Origin: Reichenbachiella ulvae
GTDB lineage: Bacteria > Bacteroidota > Bacteroidia > Cytophagales > Cyclobacteriaceae
Direction: 5' to 3'
NCBI RefSeq assembly: GCF_025833875.1
Contig: NZ_JAOYOD010000001.1
Span: 3,782,001 to 3,846,000, forward strand
DNA: 64,000 bases
Shown here: positions 41,559 through 50,323 of the stretch, one piece after another
Numbering within the stretch: position 1 is the first letter of the stretch
Layout: every line of letters starts with the position of its first letter
The notes under the pieces: model-generated
What the model was told of the DNA's origin: nothing
Seen by the model: only the letters and a program-made list of their open reading frames with translations
Database searches by the model: none
Made by a program: the position numbers and the translations under genes

Positions 41559-42017
41559 ATGAAAAGTACAATCGAAACGGTCAAGCGAGTAGCCGAGGTT
41601 AAGGCTACCTACCATTCTAATGAACCGATCAATCTAACAACAATTAATAGTTCTCAGCAGGTGAACTCACTTATTAGAGAAGTATTCCCTGTGGACATTC
41701 AGCATAGAGAGGCATTCATTGCCTTGTTTCTCAACAGAGCCAATCAAATCCTGGGATATTCTATCATATCAATTGGAGGAATATCAAGTACGCTGGTTGA
41801 CCCGAAACTAATATTTCAGCATGCCCTATTGTGCAATGCTTCACAGTTCATCGTGGCACATAATCATCCCAGTGGAAAGCTCAACCCCAGCAATCAGGAC
41901 TTGTCAGTTACTAGAAGGCTTCAGCAGGTGGGTGAACTCATGGAGTTACCCTTGATTGATCACTTAATCATTTCTAATAGTGGATATAAAAGCTTTGCGG
42001 ATGAGGGCCTCTTGTGA
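41559..42017 (+). CDS. radC: RadC-like JAB-domain protein
   Basis: 152 residues comprising only the RadC/MPN (JAB) domain; the N-terminal HhH domain of chromosomal RadC is missing. The metal-binding motif is HNHPSGKLNPSNQD, with upstream Glu in REAFIALFLNRANQILG. Such short RadC proteins are common on Bacteroidota islands and conjugative elements; the function remains unclear (no proven repair role). It follows ssb by 64 bp with a shared upstream motif. Confidence 0.85.
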   Translation: MKSTIETVKRVAEVKATYHSNEPINLTTINSSQQVNSLIREVFPVDIQHREAFIALFLNRANQILGYSIISIGGISSTLVDPKLIFQHALLCNASQFIVAHNHPSGKLNPSNQDLSVTRRLQQVGELMELPLIDHLIISNSGYKSFADEGLL

Positions 42018-42103
42018 GGCTTTTATCTGTTTTATTTTAATTGCTTGGAAAGCACTATTCTTTTTAACAAATTGGGTGCTACTTCTAAAACAATACCAAC
42101 TGG

Positions 42104-45100
42104 ATGTCTACAAAGTTCTTCACAAATGAAAAGGACAATAGTCTGCTAAAAAAATTCGAAGGTGCGTTTAAGCATATTCCCAATATCGATATGTTTGATG
42201 CCATGGTGGGGTATTTTCGTGCATCAGGTTATTTCAGTATCCGGCCATTCATTGATAAAGTGCCGAAAGTTCGAATCCTCGTCGGAATCAATGTTGATAC
42301 TCTAATTGAAAAATATCAATCAATAGGTCAACAATACCTAAGGGATCCAAAGGATACAAAAGACGAATTTATTAAGCATATTAAAAATGATATTCAGGAA
42401 GCTGAATATGACCAAAAGGTTGAAGATGGAATATTCCAGTTTCTAAAAGATTTGGTTAATGGAAAGATTGAAGTAAAAGCACATCCAGACAGGAAATTAC
42501 ATGCAAAAATATACATTCTCCGTCCTAATGACTTTAATGAATATACACCTGCTAGCGTAATAACGGGTTCTTCCAATCTAACTGATGCAGGTCTGGGTAC
42601 CACAGAATCATCAAACTATGAATTCAACGTTGAGCTTAGAGATCACTCAGATGTACAATTCGCAACAGATGAGTTTCAGCGTTTATGGGAACAGGCGATA
42701 GACATATTGCCAGTCGATCTCCAGAAGATCAAAAATGAAACTTATCTAAATGACAATTTCACTCCTTATGAACTGTATATCAAATTACTTATTGAATACT
42801 TTGGAAAAAGGATCGATTATGACCCAGCCAATATAGATCTATTGTTGCCAGACAATTTTAAAAGACTCACCTACCAAGCCGAAGCAGCCATTGAAGGTTA
42901 TGAAAAATTGCTTAAGTACAACGGGTTCTTTCTCGCTGATGTAGTTGGGTTAGGTAAGACTGTAATTGGTGCGATAATAACTAAAAAATTTATCTATGAA
43001 AATGGCTACCATACAAAGGTGCTGATAGTGTTTCCGCCAGCCCTTGAAGACAATTGGAGACGCACGATAAGAGACTTCCATATTTTTAACAATTGCTATT
43101 TCATAACAACTGGAAGCCTTCATAAAATACTGGATGACAAAACAGCTGATTACCCTAATGCTGATGAATATGATTTAATTATAATTGATGAGGCACATAA
43201 ATTTAGGAATGACACTTCTCAGATGTATGAGAAGCTACAGACCATAACCAAAACAGATAGGCGGATACCGGGAGAAGATGGAGACAGGAGAAAGAAAGTA
43301 ATGCTTCTGACCGCTACCCCTTTAAATAACCAACCGGCAGATATTGAGAATCAAGTCTACTTATTCCAGGACAAAAGAAACGCAAACCTACCTAAGGTAA
43401 AAGATCTTCAATCATTCTTTAAGCCACTCAAAGATCGGTACAAAGACCTCAAGCGAGAAGATCGTTTAGATGTTAAAAAAGTAAAGAAGATTTTTGATGA
43501 AATCCGAGACAAGGTGATAGAACCGCTGGTAATCAGAAGAACCAGAACAGACATCCTAAACAATAAAGAATACGTCAAAGACATTAAAGAACAAGGTATT
43601 GTCTTTCCAAATATCAACCCACCCAATCCAGTATATTATGAATTTGATGATGAGCTGAGTAAGTTATTTGATTTGACAGTGACATATATCACTAGCCTGG
43701 ATGAGAAAGGACGCGAAGCTCCTGGGTTGGACTATTATCGTTACAGAGCCATTGAGTTTTTACTACCAGAGCATCAGGCAAAGTATGGTGATGTAAAATC
43801 CATTTCGGGCAGATTGGCTGCCATCATGAAAACACTTTTGGTCAAAAGATTGGAAAGTAGCTTCCATGCCTTTAAAATGTCTCTTTACCGTTTCCAGAAG
43901 AACACCCAGCACATGATAGATATGTTTGAAAATGACAAAATCTACATTGCCCCAGACGTAGATGTCAATAAATACTTGGATGAGGGTAAAGAAGATGAGC
44001 TGGAAGAAAAGATCAATGAAAAGGCAGGTAACAATCAGGCCTATGAAGCGTCAGACTTTCATGATGAATTCGTTGACAATCTAAAAAAGGATAAGGCTAT
44101 CATTGATGAACTCGTTTCAAATTGGGACAAGGTAACATTTGACCCAAAGATTGAAAGGTTTATGATTGACCTGAAAAAGACTTTTTTGAAAAAGAAGAAC
44201 AACCACTCAGGTAAGCTGGTCATATTCTCTGAATCAAAAGAAACAATCGACTACATTGAAGAGCATTTGGAAGCTGCGGGGTTCAACAAATCGCTGGCCA
44301 TAAGTGCGGATAATAGGAAGGATAAAGAGAGAACCATTCGAGAAAATTTTGACGCTAATCTGGATAGAAAAGAATGGAAAAAGCAATACAATTTTATACT
44401 TACAACTGAGGTACTAGCTGAAGGTATAAATCTGCATCGCTCTAATGTCATTATCAACTACGATGTACCATGGAATGCCACCCGACTGATGCAGCGGATT
44501 GGAAGGGTCAATCGTATCGGTACAGAGGCATCTGAAATCAACATTTATAACTTCTACCCAACAGATAAGTCTGACAACCATATTAAACTCACCAACAATG
44601 CCTTGAAAAAACTACAGGCTTTCCATACCGCTTTTGGTGAAGACAGTCAGATTTATTCTCAACTAGAAGAGATAGGTGAAGCTGGACTATATGGATCACA
44701 GCTCAAAGAAGAAGTGAGTGAAACGCTGCTATATCTACAGGAACTACGTGATTTCAAAATGGAGAATCCCCAATGGTTTAACAAAATAAAGCTGATTCCC
44801 AAAAAAGCCAGAATTGGAAGAAAGCTGGAAAATGTAACCAATGCACACGAAAAGCTACCTGAAGCTACTATTTCATACATCAAGTCAGAAAATCATCCAG
44901 GAGTGTTCTACCTTACCGATGCTACCAATGTCAACCATGAACTCAACTTTGTGGAAGCCGCCAGAATTTTCAAAACATTGGAATCTGAAGAAGGAGTAAA
45001 AATCACAGAAACGCATCACAAGCAAGTGAGTAGTGCTGTGGATCATTTTAAAAGAACTTTCAAAGCAGAGACCACCAAAAAAGTAGTCAAAGGAGACCTG

Positions 45101-45439
45101 TCACCTGCTGAGAAAAGGATTATTCCCAAGCTGGAATTTTATAAAGACTTTGCTAAAGATGATTTTATGAAAAAAATCATGGCTCGTACCATAGAAGAAG
45201 TAAAAAACGGATCTCATAGAATGCTACCTAATGAACTGGATAAGTTCTTCAAACAATCAAAAAAAGAGAAAATCAATGATCCAGCACTTGTGCTCTCCTC
45301 TATGTATGATCAGGTATTGAAGAAATTTAACTTCCAAACGGATATCGAAAACTCATCAACTGCTGATGTTCATGAAAAAGCAATCAGGGCATTTGCCAAG
45401 CCTCAGATTGTGATTTCCGAGACATTTACTAACCATTAA
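42104..45439 (+). CDS. Phospholipase D-like nuclease fused to SNF2-type helicase (defence)
   Basis: 1111 residues. N-terminal PLD domain with an HKD-type motif HAKIYIL at about residue 132 and TGSSNLTDAGL shortly after; one half-site is seen, so it may dimerise as BfiI-like nucleases do. An SF2 helicase follows: Walker A GLGKTV at about 284, DEAH in IIIDEAHKF at about 361, and SAT-like LLTATPL near 405. C-terminal helicase motifs are LAEGINLHRSNVIINYD (about 770) and QRIGRVNRIG (motif VI). The remaining 300 residues have no known motif. It starts 86 bp after radC, and the methyltransferase follows after 13 bp. Likely the restriction/translocation subunit of a two-gene modification-linked defence system. 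Confidence 0.75.
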   Translation: MSTKFFTNEKDNSLLKKFEGAFKHIPNIDMFDAMVGYFRASGYFSIRPFIDKVPKVRILVGINVDTLIEKYQSIGQQYLRDPKDTKDEFIKHIKNDIQEAEYDQKVEDGIFQFLKDLVNGKIEVKAHPDRKLHAKIYILRPNDFNEYTPASVITGSSNLTDAGLGTTESSNYEFNVELRDHSDVQFATDEFQRLWEQAIDILPVDLQKIKNETYLNDNFTPYELYIKLLIEYFGKRIDYDPANIDLLLPDNFKRLTYQAEAAIEGYEKLLKYNGFFLADVVGLGKTVIGAIITKKFIYENGYHTKVLIVFPPALEDNWRRTIRDFHIFNNCYFITTGSLHKILDDKTADYPNADEYDLIIIDEAHKFRNDTSQMYEKLQTITKTDRRIPGEDGDRRKKVMLLTATPLNNQPADIENQVYLFQDKRNANLPKVKDLQSFFKPLKDRYKDLKREDRLDVKKVKKIFDEIRDKVIEPLVIRRTRTDILNNKEYVKDIKEQGIVFPNINPPNPVYYEFDDELSKLFDLTVTYITSLDEKGREAPGLDYYRYRAIEFLLPEHQAKYGDVKSISGRLAAIMKTLLVKRLESSFHAFKMSLYRFQKNTQHMIDMFENDKIYIAPDVDVNKYLDEGKEDELEEKINEKAGNNQAYEASDFHDEFVDNLKKDKAIIDELVSNWDKVTFDPKIERFMIDLKKTFLKKKNNHSGKLVIFSESKETIDYIEEHLEAAGFNKSLAISADNRKDKERTIRENFDANLDRKEWKKQYNFILTTEVLAEGINLHRSNVIINYDVPWNATRLMQRIGRVNRIGTEASEINIYNFYPTDKSDNHIKLTNNALKKLQAFHTAFGEDSQIYSQLEEIGEAGLYGSQLKEEVSETLLYLQELRDFKMENPQWFNKIKLIPKKARIGRKLENVTNAHEKLPEATISYIKSENHPGVFYLTDATNVNHELNFVEAARIFKTLESEEGVKITETHHKQVSSAVDHFKRTFKAETTKKVVKGDLSPAEKRIIPKLEFYKDFAKDDFMKKIMARTIEEVKNGSHRMLPNELDKFFKQSKKEKINDPALVLSSMYDQVLKKFNFQTDIENSSTADVHEKAIRAFAKPQIVISETFTNH

Positions 45440-45452
45440 CTACCCGACCACA

Positions 45453-48400
45453 ATGATTGATCTTTTATCCAGCCCATACAACAAACAAAGTTTCATAGAC
45501 AAGCTCATTCTGCCCGTATTTCAAGGTAAAGTTGACAGCTTGGTTATATACGATGAGAGTCGAGTAGAGGAAGTATTACTTACTGATGGAGAAGAAGCTA
45601 TTGCTGAAAGTATAATCAAGTACGGTGAGATCATCACCTCAGACAAAAGGACAATAGACTTATTTGAAGTGACCCTGCAGGACAGCAAAGTAATAGAGCG
45701 AAACAAAGTATCTGTCGGTAACATTGTGAAAAAACATATCATTGGAAACAATGCTGTCTTTGCAAGCTTTGCCTATGCAGATGCCACGGATCGAAACTGG
45801 CGTTTCTCCTTTATTGCGTTCGATAGTCAGTTTGAAGATGGTGATGTAGTACAGATAGAAACTAATCCCAAAAGATATACCTATGTCCTCGGACCTGGTG
45901 AGACCTGTCGGACTGCAACTGATCGTTTTACCTACCTGGCAGCTAAGTCGAGTATCGATCTGGCTCATATCAAAGAGGCTTTTAATGTGGAGAAAATCTC
46001 CAAAGATTTCTTCAACGATTATAGGGAACACTACCAAAACTTCTGTGAGTACCTCACAGGAAAGCGAATGGTCACTGTAAAAGGTAAACAGGTAGAAAAA
46101 AAAACAGGCGAAGCTTCCCCATTCCTGGCATCTGCATTCGATGGTAACGAAAAGTTTGCCCGAGACTTTGCCAAAAAACTTATGGGTCGTGTGGTCTTTC
46201 TTTACTTTATCCAAAAGAAAGGCTGGATGGGTGCTTCCACTTTGGCTTATGAAGATGGAAACCTCAACTTCATGCAAGATTTCTTTGAAGTAAGTGGCAA
46301 AACAGAGGACTTTTATCCTGAGTATCTTAGCAAGCTCTTTTTCGATACGCTCAATAATCCTGATCGTAAGGAAGACAGCTTCACCATGCCAGATGGCAAC
46401 AAAATAAAGATTCCCTACCTAAACGGTGGCCTTTTCGAGCAAGAGTCAGATGCCTACGCAGATATTAAGTTTCCTTCTGCATTGTTTGAAGAGCTCTTCG
46501 AGCTGTTTAACCAATACAACTTCACCATCTATGAAGACAGCCCTGAAGACCACACCGTAGCGGTAGACCCAGAGATGCTCGGCCACATCTTCGAAAACCT
46601 ACTGGAAGACAACAAAGACAAAGGCGCATTCTACACACCCAAGCAGATTGTACACTACATGACGCAAGAGAGCCTTATGGAATACCTGCTCACCCACTTG
46701 TCTAATCTCTCCAGAAAAGATCTCGAGCCGTTCATCAAAGACAAAGTAAGCAATGGCCTGAAACCAGACAAGCTCAAGGAAATAGGCCAACTACTGAACA
46801 AGGTGAAAATCTGTGACCCGGCCATAGGATCAGGAGCTTTCCCCATGGGACTACTGCAAGAGATATTTTCTCTTAAAGAACTCATTGCTTTTGAAACGGA
46901 CCAAAACTGGCAGCCCGCTAAAGTCAAAACCGATATTATTCAAAACTCAATATATGGTGTAGATTTAGAAAAGGGTGCGGTAGACATTGCTCGATTGCGC
47001 TTTTGGCTCTCGCTGGTGGTGGATGAGCTTACTCCTAAGCCTCTGCCCAATCTGGATTACAAGATCATGCAGGGCAATAGCTTGCTGGAAAGTTATGAAG
47101 GTATACCCCTGAATAACTTAATGAAGCCCTACACTATATCTTATGTAGAGGAAGATGGTCAGGCATCTTTGTATGGCAATACCAAGGTAAAAGAACAGCA
47201 TCATCTCAGTACCGAAAACCAACAAAAACTCGAAGCGCTGGTGCATGAATATTTTGCCTGTACTACGCCTGCTCGTAAGCAAGAGATCAAAGAAGAGATA
47301 GACCAGCTAGTGCATGAGCATATCGAGTACAATATTGGTTTGGAAGAAAGTAAAATCACCATTTCCATAGCAGAAACTGAAGCCCGTCTTGTATCCATCA
47401 AAATAGACCCTAAAACCTCGCCAGCGGTTCAGAAAAAAGCAAAAACAAAAAAGGAAAAAGAAGAGCGCTTGCTCCAAAAGCTTTACCAAGAACAAGCCAA
47501 GTTTCAAGTTATCAAAGAGAAGCTTGTGGAAGAGGAAAAATCACGAGAAAAGAATTACTTCCTATGGCACTTATACTTCAAAGAGGTTTTTGATACGGGA
47601 GGTTTTGATATTGTAATAGGTAATCCGCCATATGTGCAAATACAAAAAATGGGTAAAGAGGCGGATTTGATTAAAGCATCCAATTTCGATACCTTCAATC
47701 GAACAGGAGACGTTTATTGCATTTTCTTTGAATTAGGCAATAAGTTACTAAAGGAGGTAAAAGGTAATCTCATATACATTACTAGCAACTCATGGTTACG
47801 AGCAAACTACGGGAAGATATTGAGGCGATATTTCATTGATGAGACTTCTCCACTATGTCTTATCGACTTATCAGATTCCGACATATTTGAAACGGCAACA
47901 GTTAGAACGGCAATATTTCAATTCAAGAAAACTAAATCCAACCGCGTACTTAATGCATTGAGAATTACGAGAAAGAAAAATGTCTCATTAGATCAGTTCG
48001 ATGTCTATGTGGGGCAAAACATAGTAGATATTCAAAACCTTAATGACAATGCTTGGACGGTAACGGACAAACAATCACAGCTAATTATTGATAAAGTCAG
48101 AAGTAAAGGTAAAATCCTTGATGAGTGGTGTATAGATATCAATTACGGTATTAAAACAGGTCTTAATGACGCTTTTTGGATAGATGGGGAGACAAGAAAA
48201 AGCATCATTGAGCAATCACCGAAAGAAGCATCCATCATCAAGCCAATGTTGCGAGGAAGGGATGTGAACAGGTATCAGGTTAATTTCAATAACTCATATC
48301 TAATTAATACTCACAATGGTATAAAAAAGAAAGACTTACCAAGGATCAATGTTGAACAAGACTTTCCTTTAATTTATAAGCACTTACAAAAATGGGAGAA

Positions 48401-48935
48401 GGAACTTATTGCTAGAGCAGATCAAGGTGATCATTGGAGTAATCTACGTAACTGTGCTTATCTCCAACAATTTGAAAATGCCAAAATTATTTACCCCAAT
48501 ATGTCATCAGAAATTGCCTTTTCGTACGATGATACTGGGTTTTACACCAATCAGAAATGTTATATTCTGACCGGAGAAAAGCTAAAATATCTATTAGCGA
48601 TTTTGAACTCTAAACTTTTTAAGTTCTGTTTTGAAGAGGAATTTCCAGAAGTACAGGGGAATGCAAGAGAGATCAATAAAGTAGTATTTAAAACCCTTCC
48701 GATTCTATATCCAAACGATCAAGAAGAAGTAGTCTTTGAACCACTCGTTAATCAAATCCTATCCGACAAATCCGAAGGAAAGAACACCAGTTCACTAGAA
48801 CAAGAAATCGACGCGATGGTCTTCAAACTCTATGAGCTTACCTACGAAGAAGTATTGGAGGTACTGCACAACACCAATCCGGATGGGGAGTTTTGGATGA
48901 GTAAAGAGGAGTATAATAATTACAAATTGAATTAA
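45453..48935 (+). CDS. Eco57I-type N6-adenine DNA methyltransferase with specificity domain
   Basis: 1160 residues. Motif I DPAIGSGAF lies at about 453-461 and motif IV NPPY at about 724-727, as in gamma-class N6-adenine methyltransferases of Eco57I/type IIG proteins. An unusual Lys/Glu-rich coiled-coil insertion (about 580-700) lies between the two motifs. The C-terminal 250 residues (NYGIKTGLNDAFWIDGETR, MLRGRDVNRY, TNQKCYILTG) resemble the TaqI-like target recognition domain. The N-terminal 150 residues show no clear PD-(D/E)xK nuclease. Likely the modification and specificity subunit that works with the preceding PLD-helicase; both are on one transcript. Confidence 0.8.
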   Translation: MIDLLSSPYNKQSFIDKLILPVFQGKVDSLVIYDESRVEEVLLTDGEEAIAESIIKYGEIITSDKRTIDLFEVTLQDSKVIERNKVSVGNIVKKHIIGNNAVFASFAYADATDRNWRFSFIAFDSQFEDGDVVQIETNPKRYTYVLGPGETCRTATDRFTYLAAKSSIDLAHIKEAFNVEKISKDFFNDYREHYQNFCEYLTGKRMVTVKGKQVEKKTGEASPFLASAFDGNEKFARDFAKKLMGRVVFLYFIQKKGWMGASTLAYEDGNLNFMQDFFEVSGKTEDFYPEYLSKLFFDTLNNPDRKEDSFTMPDGNKIKIPYLNGGLFEQESDAYADIKFPSALFEELFELFNQYNFTIYEDSPEDHTVAVDPEMLGHIFENLLEDNKDKGAFYTPKQIVHYMTQESLMEYLLTHLSNLSRKDLEPFIKDKVSNGLKPDKLKEIGQLLNKVKICDPAIGSGAFPMGLLQEIFSLKELIAFETDQNWQPAKVKTDIIQNSIYGVDLEKGAVDIARLRFWLSLVVDELTPKPLPNLDYKIMQGNSLLESYEGIPLNNLMKPYTISYVEEDGQASLYGNTKVKEQHHLSTENQQKLEALVHEYFACTTPARKQEIKEEIDQLVHEHIEYNIGLEESKITISIAETEARLVSIKIDPKTSPAVQKKAKTKKEKEERLLQKLYQEQAKFQVIKEKLVEEEKSREKNYFLWHLYFKEVFDTGGFDIVIGNPPYVQIQKMGKEADLIKASNFDTFNRTGDVYCIFFELGNKLLKEVKGNLIYITSNSWLRANYGKILRRYFIDETSPLCLIDLSDSDIFETATVRTAIFQFKKTKSNRVLNALRITRKKNVSLDQFDVYVGQNIVDIQNLNDNAWTVTDKQSQLIIDKVRSKGKILDEWCIDINYGIKTGLNDAFWIDGETRKSIIEQSPKEASIIKPMLRGRDVNRYQVNFNNSYLINTHNGIKKKDLPRINVEQDFPLIYKHLQKWEKELIARADQGDHWSNLRNCAYLQQFENAKIIYPNMSSEIAFSYDDTGFYTNQKCYILTGEKLKYLLAILNSKLFKFCFEEEFPEVQGNAREINKVVFKTLPILYPNDQEEVVFEPLVNQILSDKSEGKNTSSLEQEIDAMVFKLYELTYEEVLEVLHNTNPDGEFWMSKEEYNNYKLN

Positions 48936-48954
48936 AACTTAAAAATATATTGAC

Positions 48955-49157
48955 ATGCCTAAACACAATTTAAAACTATCTCTTCCCTCCACTGAAATTG
49001 GAAATTCTGATATTGAATTGGAAATAGTACAAGATCGAAACAAACTAGGGTTGCGTACTATATCCAAAGGGGCTTAGATTGGACGCCCAGATATACCCAA
49101 TCATCAATATCTGTGAATTGGTCACAATTCGATAGGTTACTTAAAGATTCTGAATAA
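48955..49157 (+). pseudogene. Small conserved-looking protein, interrupted by a -1 frameshift in a G-run
   Basis: From ATG 48955 the frame reads MPKHNLKLSLPSTEIG... to ISKG and then meets TAG at 49075-49077. If one G is added to the four-G run at 49069-49072, the frame continues as GLDWTPRYTQSSISVNWSQFD...LLKDSE to TAA at 49157, giving a protein of about 67 residues. Both halves look coding, and the gene sits 19 bp after the methyltransferase and 5 bp before the membrane protein, as an operon member would. It is either a true frameshift or a homopolymer sequencing error. Family unknown. Confidence 0.6.
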
Positions 49158-49162
49158 AAAAT

Positions 49163-49855
49163 ATGAGTAACGATTCTGAAAACACTAAAATAAATTCTCA
49201 TGACATCTATGAGACTATCTGGAAATGTCGTGATTTTGAAATCAACAACCTTTGGCAAAGGTCTATTTTCTTCACTGCATTTCTGATTCTTTGCTTTACC
49301 GGTTATGGTTCGGCCTTATCCAAATTAGTGGATAGTATTGACAAGGATAAAGTTTTCATCTCAATCAATGTGGTCTGCTTTCTTCTGAGTCTCTTAGGGA
49401 TTGTTTTTTCCATAATGTGGATTAAACTAGGTAAGGCATCAAAGGCTTGGTATGAGGTTTATGAAAGTGCCATAGGCGCCATAGAAAAACACAAAGATTT
49501 TGCTTCAGAAAAAGCAATTGAAGTTGGGGCCTTCTGCTATAATAGGCTAGATGGATACAAAGAAATCAAAATCTCCAATAGTGTCTTTTCTGGTAAGGCA
49601 GGTGAATTCTCTCCATCAAAAATTAATATTGGCATTGGCCAAGTATTTTTGGTTACCTGGTTGATAATTGGTTTTGTACATTCTCTAATTGCTGGGTATA
49701 GCTTCCATGAATTGTATCCAGATACCTTTGGAGATACGTTAATAAGCGTTTTTGGATTCGTAATTCTATTTTTAACCACCCTGATTATGGGTAGTCCTAT
49801 GATATTTAAAAGTGGTACTATCGATTGGTTTAGAACTTACCGTAAACCTGATTAG
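49163..49855 (+). CDS. Four-TM membrane protein, RipA-like
   Basis: 230 residues with four TM segments: about 34-56 (SIFFTAFLILCFTGYGSAL), 66-90 (ISINVVCFLLSLLGIVFSIMW), 157-180 (VFLVTWLIIGFVHSLIAGY) and 190-214 (VFGFVILFLTTLIMGSPMIF). The start YETIWKCRDFEINNLWQRSIFF is the conserved cytosolic helix of proteins that databases call RipA-family octameric membrane proteins; that label is from memory and moderately sure. Last gene of the helicase-methyltransferase cluster. In defence systems such membrane proteins often serve as effectors; here that is inference. Confidence 0.6.
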   Translation: MSNDSENTKINSHDIYETIWKCRDFEINNLWQRSIFFTAFLILCFTGYGSALSKLVDSIDKDKVFISINVVCFLLSLLGIVFSIMWIKLGKASKAWYEVYESAIGAIEKHKDFASEKAIEVGAFCYNRLDGYKEIKISNSVFSGKAGEFSPSKINIGIGQVFLVTWLIIGFVHSLIAGYSFHELYPDTFGDTLISVFGFVILFLTTLIMGSPMIFKSGTIDWFRTYRKPD

Positions 49856-49886
49856 GGTTAGTAGGAGACGTTTAATACCTAATCAC

Positions 49887-49938
49887 CACTATAAAGTGAG
49901 TATACCACGATTATCTTTATATTTGCAACCTTATAGTG
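49887..49938 (+). promoter_or_regulatory. Promoter/operator region of the MqsR-like toxin-antitoxin operon
   Basis: CACTATAA (49887-49894) and TTATAGTG (49931-49938) form an 8-bp inverted repeat around TATATTTG (49918-49925), a TAnnTTTG -7 box. A second -7-like box TATCTTTG lies at 49955-49962, overlapping the putative toxin start. The arrangement fits autoregulation by the HTH antitoxin, though no good -33 box is seen. Confidence 0.5.
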
Positions 49939-49959
49939 ATTTAATGAAAACATGTATCT

Positions 49960-50319
49960 TTGCAGGACGTTAATAAAAAGAAAGAGGTAGAAGCTTTCCT
50001 AAGGAGCTTCAAAGAGAAGAAAAAGATATGGGGAATCTTTTTCAAAGATGACCGAGGCAAAAACTTCAATACTTTAACGGCCTTGGATATACGACCTGTA
50101 GATAGAGAGCAGGTTTTGGATGATTTAGTAGCCGAAGACTTTAGCGAAGGACCATTGCCAGAAGACTGGTATGGTAGCAAAGAGATGTGGGTTTTCGGAA
50201 GACAAATGAAAGGAGAAGAGGTCTACATTAAGATTACCTTGGGTGCAGAAAACGCAAAGAGCATTTGCATATCATTTCACATTGCAGAGCATCCAATGTC
50301 CTATCCATTAAAAAAATAG
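49960..50319 (+). CDS. MqsR-family-like toxin (mRNA interferase-type)
   Basis: 119 residues counted from a TTG at 49960, the only NTG start in frame after the stop at 49945; there is no ATG. The protein fits the short Bacteroidota MqsR-type toxins: EVEAFLRSFKEKKKIWGIFFKDDRGKN, LPEDWYGSKEMWVFGRQMKGEEVYIKI and SICISFHIAEHPMSYPLKK, the compact RelE-like fold of MqsR. MqsR cleaves mRNA; activity here is inferred. It is followed after 4 bp by the antitoxin (toxin-first order as in mqsRA). The true start is uncertain because TTG overlaps a promoter-like TATCTTTG. Confidence 0.65.
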   Translation: MQDVNKKKEVEAFLRSFKEKKKIWGIFFKDDRGKNFNTLTALDIRPVDREQVLDDLVAEDFSEGPLPEDWYGSKEMWVFGRQMKGEEVYIKITLGAENAKSICISFHIAEHPMSYPLKK

Positions 50320-50323
50320 AGAT

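Noticed and set aside
42104..48935. Calling the cluster BREX or DISARM
   Set aside because: No PglZ, BrxC, BrxL, DrmA/B or other diagnostic genes are present; only general similarity in having a methyltransferase and a helicase.
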